From positions 1 through 15,750 of the forward strand of contig JBBSCP010000071.1 of NCBI GenBank assembly GCA_038250135.1: DNA of 15,750 nt, read 5' to 3'. This document shows, piece after piece, positions 14,336 to 15,750 of this stretch. The position numbers were made by a program, and so were the translations under genes. Each line of letters begins with the position of its first letter. Within the stretch, counting starts at the first letter, position 1. The notes below the pieces were generated by a model. It had not been told where the DNA came from, ran no database searches, and saw nothing but the letters and a program-made list of their open reading frames with translations. Source of the DNA: Falsiroseomonas sp038250135 (lineage in GTDB: Bacteria; Pseudomonadota; Alphaproteobacteria; Acetobacterales; Acetobacteraceae).

Positions 14336-14682
14336 TGTTCCATTGGATAATCCTGGCGGCAGCCATCACGACCTCGCTGGTCGGGCAGGTGCTGCTGAAG
14401 TCCGGCGCTTCGGATTCCGTCGCCGCCTCGGCCGGCTTCATCGATCAGCTGTTCCGCTGGCCAACGATCATCGGCCTGGGGTGCTATGGCGGTGCGGCGT
14501 TGCTGTACATCATCGCGCTGCGCAAAATCCCGATGAGCGTGGCGCTGCCCTGCACCGCGGCGAGCTATGTGGTGATCGCGCTGATCGGCTGGACGATGTT
14601 CGGCGAGACGCTGGGCATGGCCAAGATCGCGGCAATCGGGTTGATCTCAGCCGGCGTCATCCTGCTGGCGACGACAGCTTGA
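14335..14682 (+). CDS. Small four-helix DMT protein, ArnE/SMR-like putative lipid-linked sugar flippase
   Basis: 115-residue inner-membrane protein with four hydrophobic segments, the size of SMR/EmrE and ArnE/ArnF proteins. It begins MFHWIILAAAITTSLVGQVL followed by LKSGA; the essential Glu of EmrE-type drug exporters in helix 1 is absent, and GQVLLKSGA resembles the ArnE form, so a flippase role is more likely than drug efflux. The C-terminal helix pair contains IPMSVALPCTAASYVVIALI and LISAGVILLATTA. It is fused by TGATG to the GT2 gene, matching the ArnC-ArnE logic: one enzyme loads the lipid carrier, the other flips it. ArnE normally pairs with ArnF and only one such gene is seen, so a homodimer or a distant partner would be needed. 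Confidence 0.82.
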   Translation: MFHWIILAAAITTSLVGQVLLKSGASDSVAASAGFIDQLFRWPTIIGLGCYGGAALLYIIALRKIPMSVALPCTAASYVVIALIGWTMFGETLGMAKIAAIGLISAGVILLATTA

Positions 14683-14933
14683 GGCGCGCGCTGCCACTGG
14701 TGGTGACCCCCGCCTTCCCCGATGGCCTCACCGTGCTAGACGGCGCCGGCCAATGGCGCGGGCGCGACGGCGCTGTGGCACGGGAACGCAGCAAGGTGCT
14801 GGTGGTCGCGCTGCCCGACGGCAGCGCCGCGCAGGCGGCCCTTCGCCTCGCCCCCGTCACCGCCGCCTATCGCGCGCGTTTCCGGCAGGAGAGCGTGATG
14901 GTGACAACGGCGAGCGTTTGCCTTGGGTTTTGA
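14679..14933 (+). CDS. Short DUF3574-like protein, probably N-terminally truncated
   Basis: 84 codons from TTG 14679, which overlaps the previous stop (TTGA). I recognise VTPAFPDGLTVLDGAGQW (residues 9-26), RERSKVLVVALPD and YRARFRQESVMVT as the C-terminal half of DUF3574 proteins, which are of unknown function. From memory, complete members are about 130-150 residues, with a signal peptide and an N-terminal part containing a YFGR-like motif and a conserved Trp. That half is absent: the same frame upstream, inside the flippase gene, encodes nothing similar. There is no Shine-Dalgarno. It could be a remnant left by a deletion or a short family variant kept by translational coupling. The frame itself is intact to a normal TGA. 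It ends 4 bases from the convergent gene. Confidence 0.6.
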   Translation: MRRALPLVVTPAFPDGLTVLDGAGQWRGRDGAVARERSKVLVVALPDGSAAQAALRLAPVTAAYRARFRQESVMVTTASVCLGF

Positions 14934-14937
14934 GCGC

Positions 14938-15750
14938 TCACCCGAACGCACCCACCTCATGCACGATCGCGGCCGAGCATTCGCGCAGCAGGTCGAACAT
15001 CGCGCCCATCGGCTGGAACAGCGTCGCGTGTTCCCGCGCATAGGAAGTTCCCTCGCGGGACGGCGCGGCCTCGAAGAAGTCGAGCCCTGTGGCAGGGTCC
15101 GGCTTGGCTGGAAAAATCTCCGCCAGCAGCTTCAGCGCAGGCTCCACATCCAGTTGCAGGATGCCACGCACCAGTGACTCCCGCGTGGCGTCATGGCGCG
15201 GGCTGAATTCCGGCAGGGCCACCGCCAGCAGCCAGATGCGATGGATCAGCGCGAGCCGAAGCGCGTGCAGCAGCACCAGCCGATCGGGCATCTGCGGCAG
15301 ATCGGGCCAGGCCGCACGCAAGGCCAGGTGATCGGCCTGGAGCCGGCGGAACATGCGCCGCACGGCCGAGGAGAGGTCGAGCTTCTCCAAGGCCGCGGCA
15401 ACATTCATCAGTTCCTCGCGCCGCCCCGGCCGGCGCGTCGCCCCGGCACGGTCCAGCCAGGGGCCGGGGTCGAGCGTATCGACCGCCGCGCGCAGCACGC
15501 CGATGTCCGAACACGCCGCCGCCCGCGCCGCCATGGCCAGCGCGCGGGCGAAGCGCGGGCTGCGGGCGCGCAGATCGGCGAAGGCATCCGGGTTCGCCGC
15601 CGCCGCCGCGCCGAGGCCGTGCAGCGTATTCGCGAGCCAGCCCAACTGATGCAGGATCGCATTGTTCGGAATGGCCCGCAGCTGCGAGGGATGCGTGATC
15701 CGCACCGCCCCCCCGCTGGCATCGGATTGCCGCGCCGCGGGGCGTGAGCC
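14938..15750 (-). CDS. C-terminal part of a possible divergent phosphoenolpyruvate carboxylase (5' end outside window)
   Basis: 270 codons open from the right edge to TGA 14938, all helical-looking and soluble. The segment VRITHPSQLRAIPNNAILHQ resembles the RAIP region of phosphoenolpyruvate carboxylase, which in canonical enzymes reads LRAIPW and is followed by roughly 180-200 residues; here about 245 follow. Other leucine- and arginine-rich helices (RRMFRRLQADHLAL; LRLALIHRIWLLAVALPEF) would suit the all-helical C-terminal half. The usual ending (MRNTG, part of the aspartate-binding site) is missing; this protein ends HEVGAFG. The enzyme would form oxaloacetate from PEP and bicarbonate. Without the N-terminal catalytic regions I hold this loosely, and an unknown helical protein is the alternative. 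It converges on the DUF3574-like ORF. Confidence 0.5.
   Translation of the reverse strand, partial: GSRPAARQSDASGGAVRITHPSQLRAIPNNAILHQLGWLANTLHGLGAAAAANPDAFADLRARSPRFARALAMAARAAACSDIGVLRAAVDTLDPGPWLDRAGATRRPGRREELMNVAAALEKLDLSSAVRRMFRRLQADHLALRAAWPDLPQMPDRLVLLHALRLALIHRIWLLAVALPEFSPRHDATRESLVRGILQLDVEPALKLLAEIFPAKPDPATGLDFFEAAPSREGTSYAREHATLFQPMGAMFDLLRECSAAIVHEVGAFG

Overview
This is a GC-rich, densely packed stretch of bacterial chromosome. Genes abut or overlap by 1-8 bases, GTG and TTG starts are common, and almost every stop is TGA. Base composition, operon style and gene content suggest an alphaproteobacterium, perhaps a Rhodospirillales/Acetobacteraceae-like organism. That placement is inference; there is no rRNA or other phylogenetic marker here. 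No tRNA, rRNA, CRISPR array, insertion sequence or prophage gene was recognised.

Left block (1-7168). A SsuC/TauC-type ABC permease (cut by the left edge) and its SsuB/TauB-type ATPase are read leftward. Diverging from them, across a 119-bp region, is a tight rightward operon: an MFE-2-like short-chain dehydrogenase, an acyl-CoA dehydrogenase, a 691-residue NDP-forming acyl-CoA synthetase, a nitroreductase-family flavoprotein and a NUDIX hydrolase. Together they look like uptake plus CoA-dependent oxidation of an unidentified carboxylic acid: activation to the CoA thioester, alpha,beta-dehydrogenation and 3-hydroxyacyl oxidation. No enoyl-CoA hydratase lies in this operon.

Middle block (7186-12382, leftward). 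In transcription order: a polytopic GT-C-like membrane glycosyltransferase, a FAS1/HTD2-like hotdog dehydratase of the mesaconyl-CoA hydratase type, two tandem EamA (DMT) transporters, and a metallo-beta-lactamase-fold hydrolase. Junctions are TGATG, TTG-overlap or ATGA couplings. The second EamA gene carries an in-frame TAG, yet the frame downstream is intact to an ATGA junction with the next gene. The first EamA gene has a 15-base G/C homopolymer near its start, next to a GC-rich hairpin.

Right block (12563-15750). A SAM-dependent methyltransferase, a membrane-anchored GT2 polyprenyl-phosphate glycosyltransferase and a small ArnE-like DMT protein run rightward, divergent from the GT-C gene. 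GT2 (loads the lipid carrier), the small DMT protein (flips it) and GT-C (transfers from it) are a plausible three-part envelope glycosylation module. An 84-codon ORF resembling only the C-terminal half of DUF3574 proteins follows. The right edge cuts a leftward gene whose visible end may be the C-terminus of a divergent phosphoenolpyruvate carboxylase.

I did not find a clear undescribed system. The best leads are the nonsense-interrupted transporter with its neighbouring atypical codons, the C15 tract, the acyl-CoA dehydrogenase with an apparently relocated catalytic glutamate, and the truncated DUF3574 ORF.
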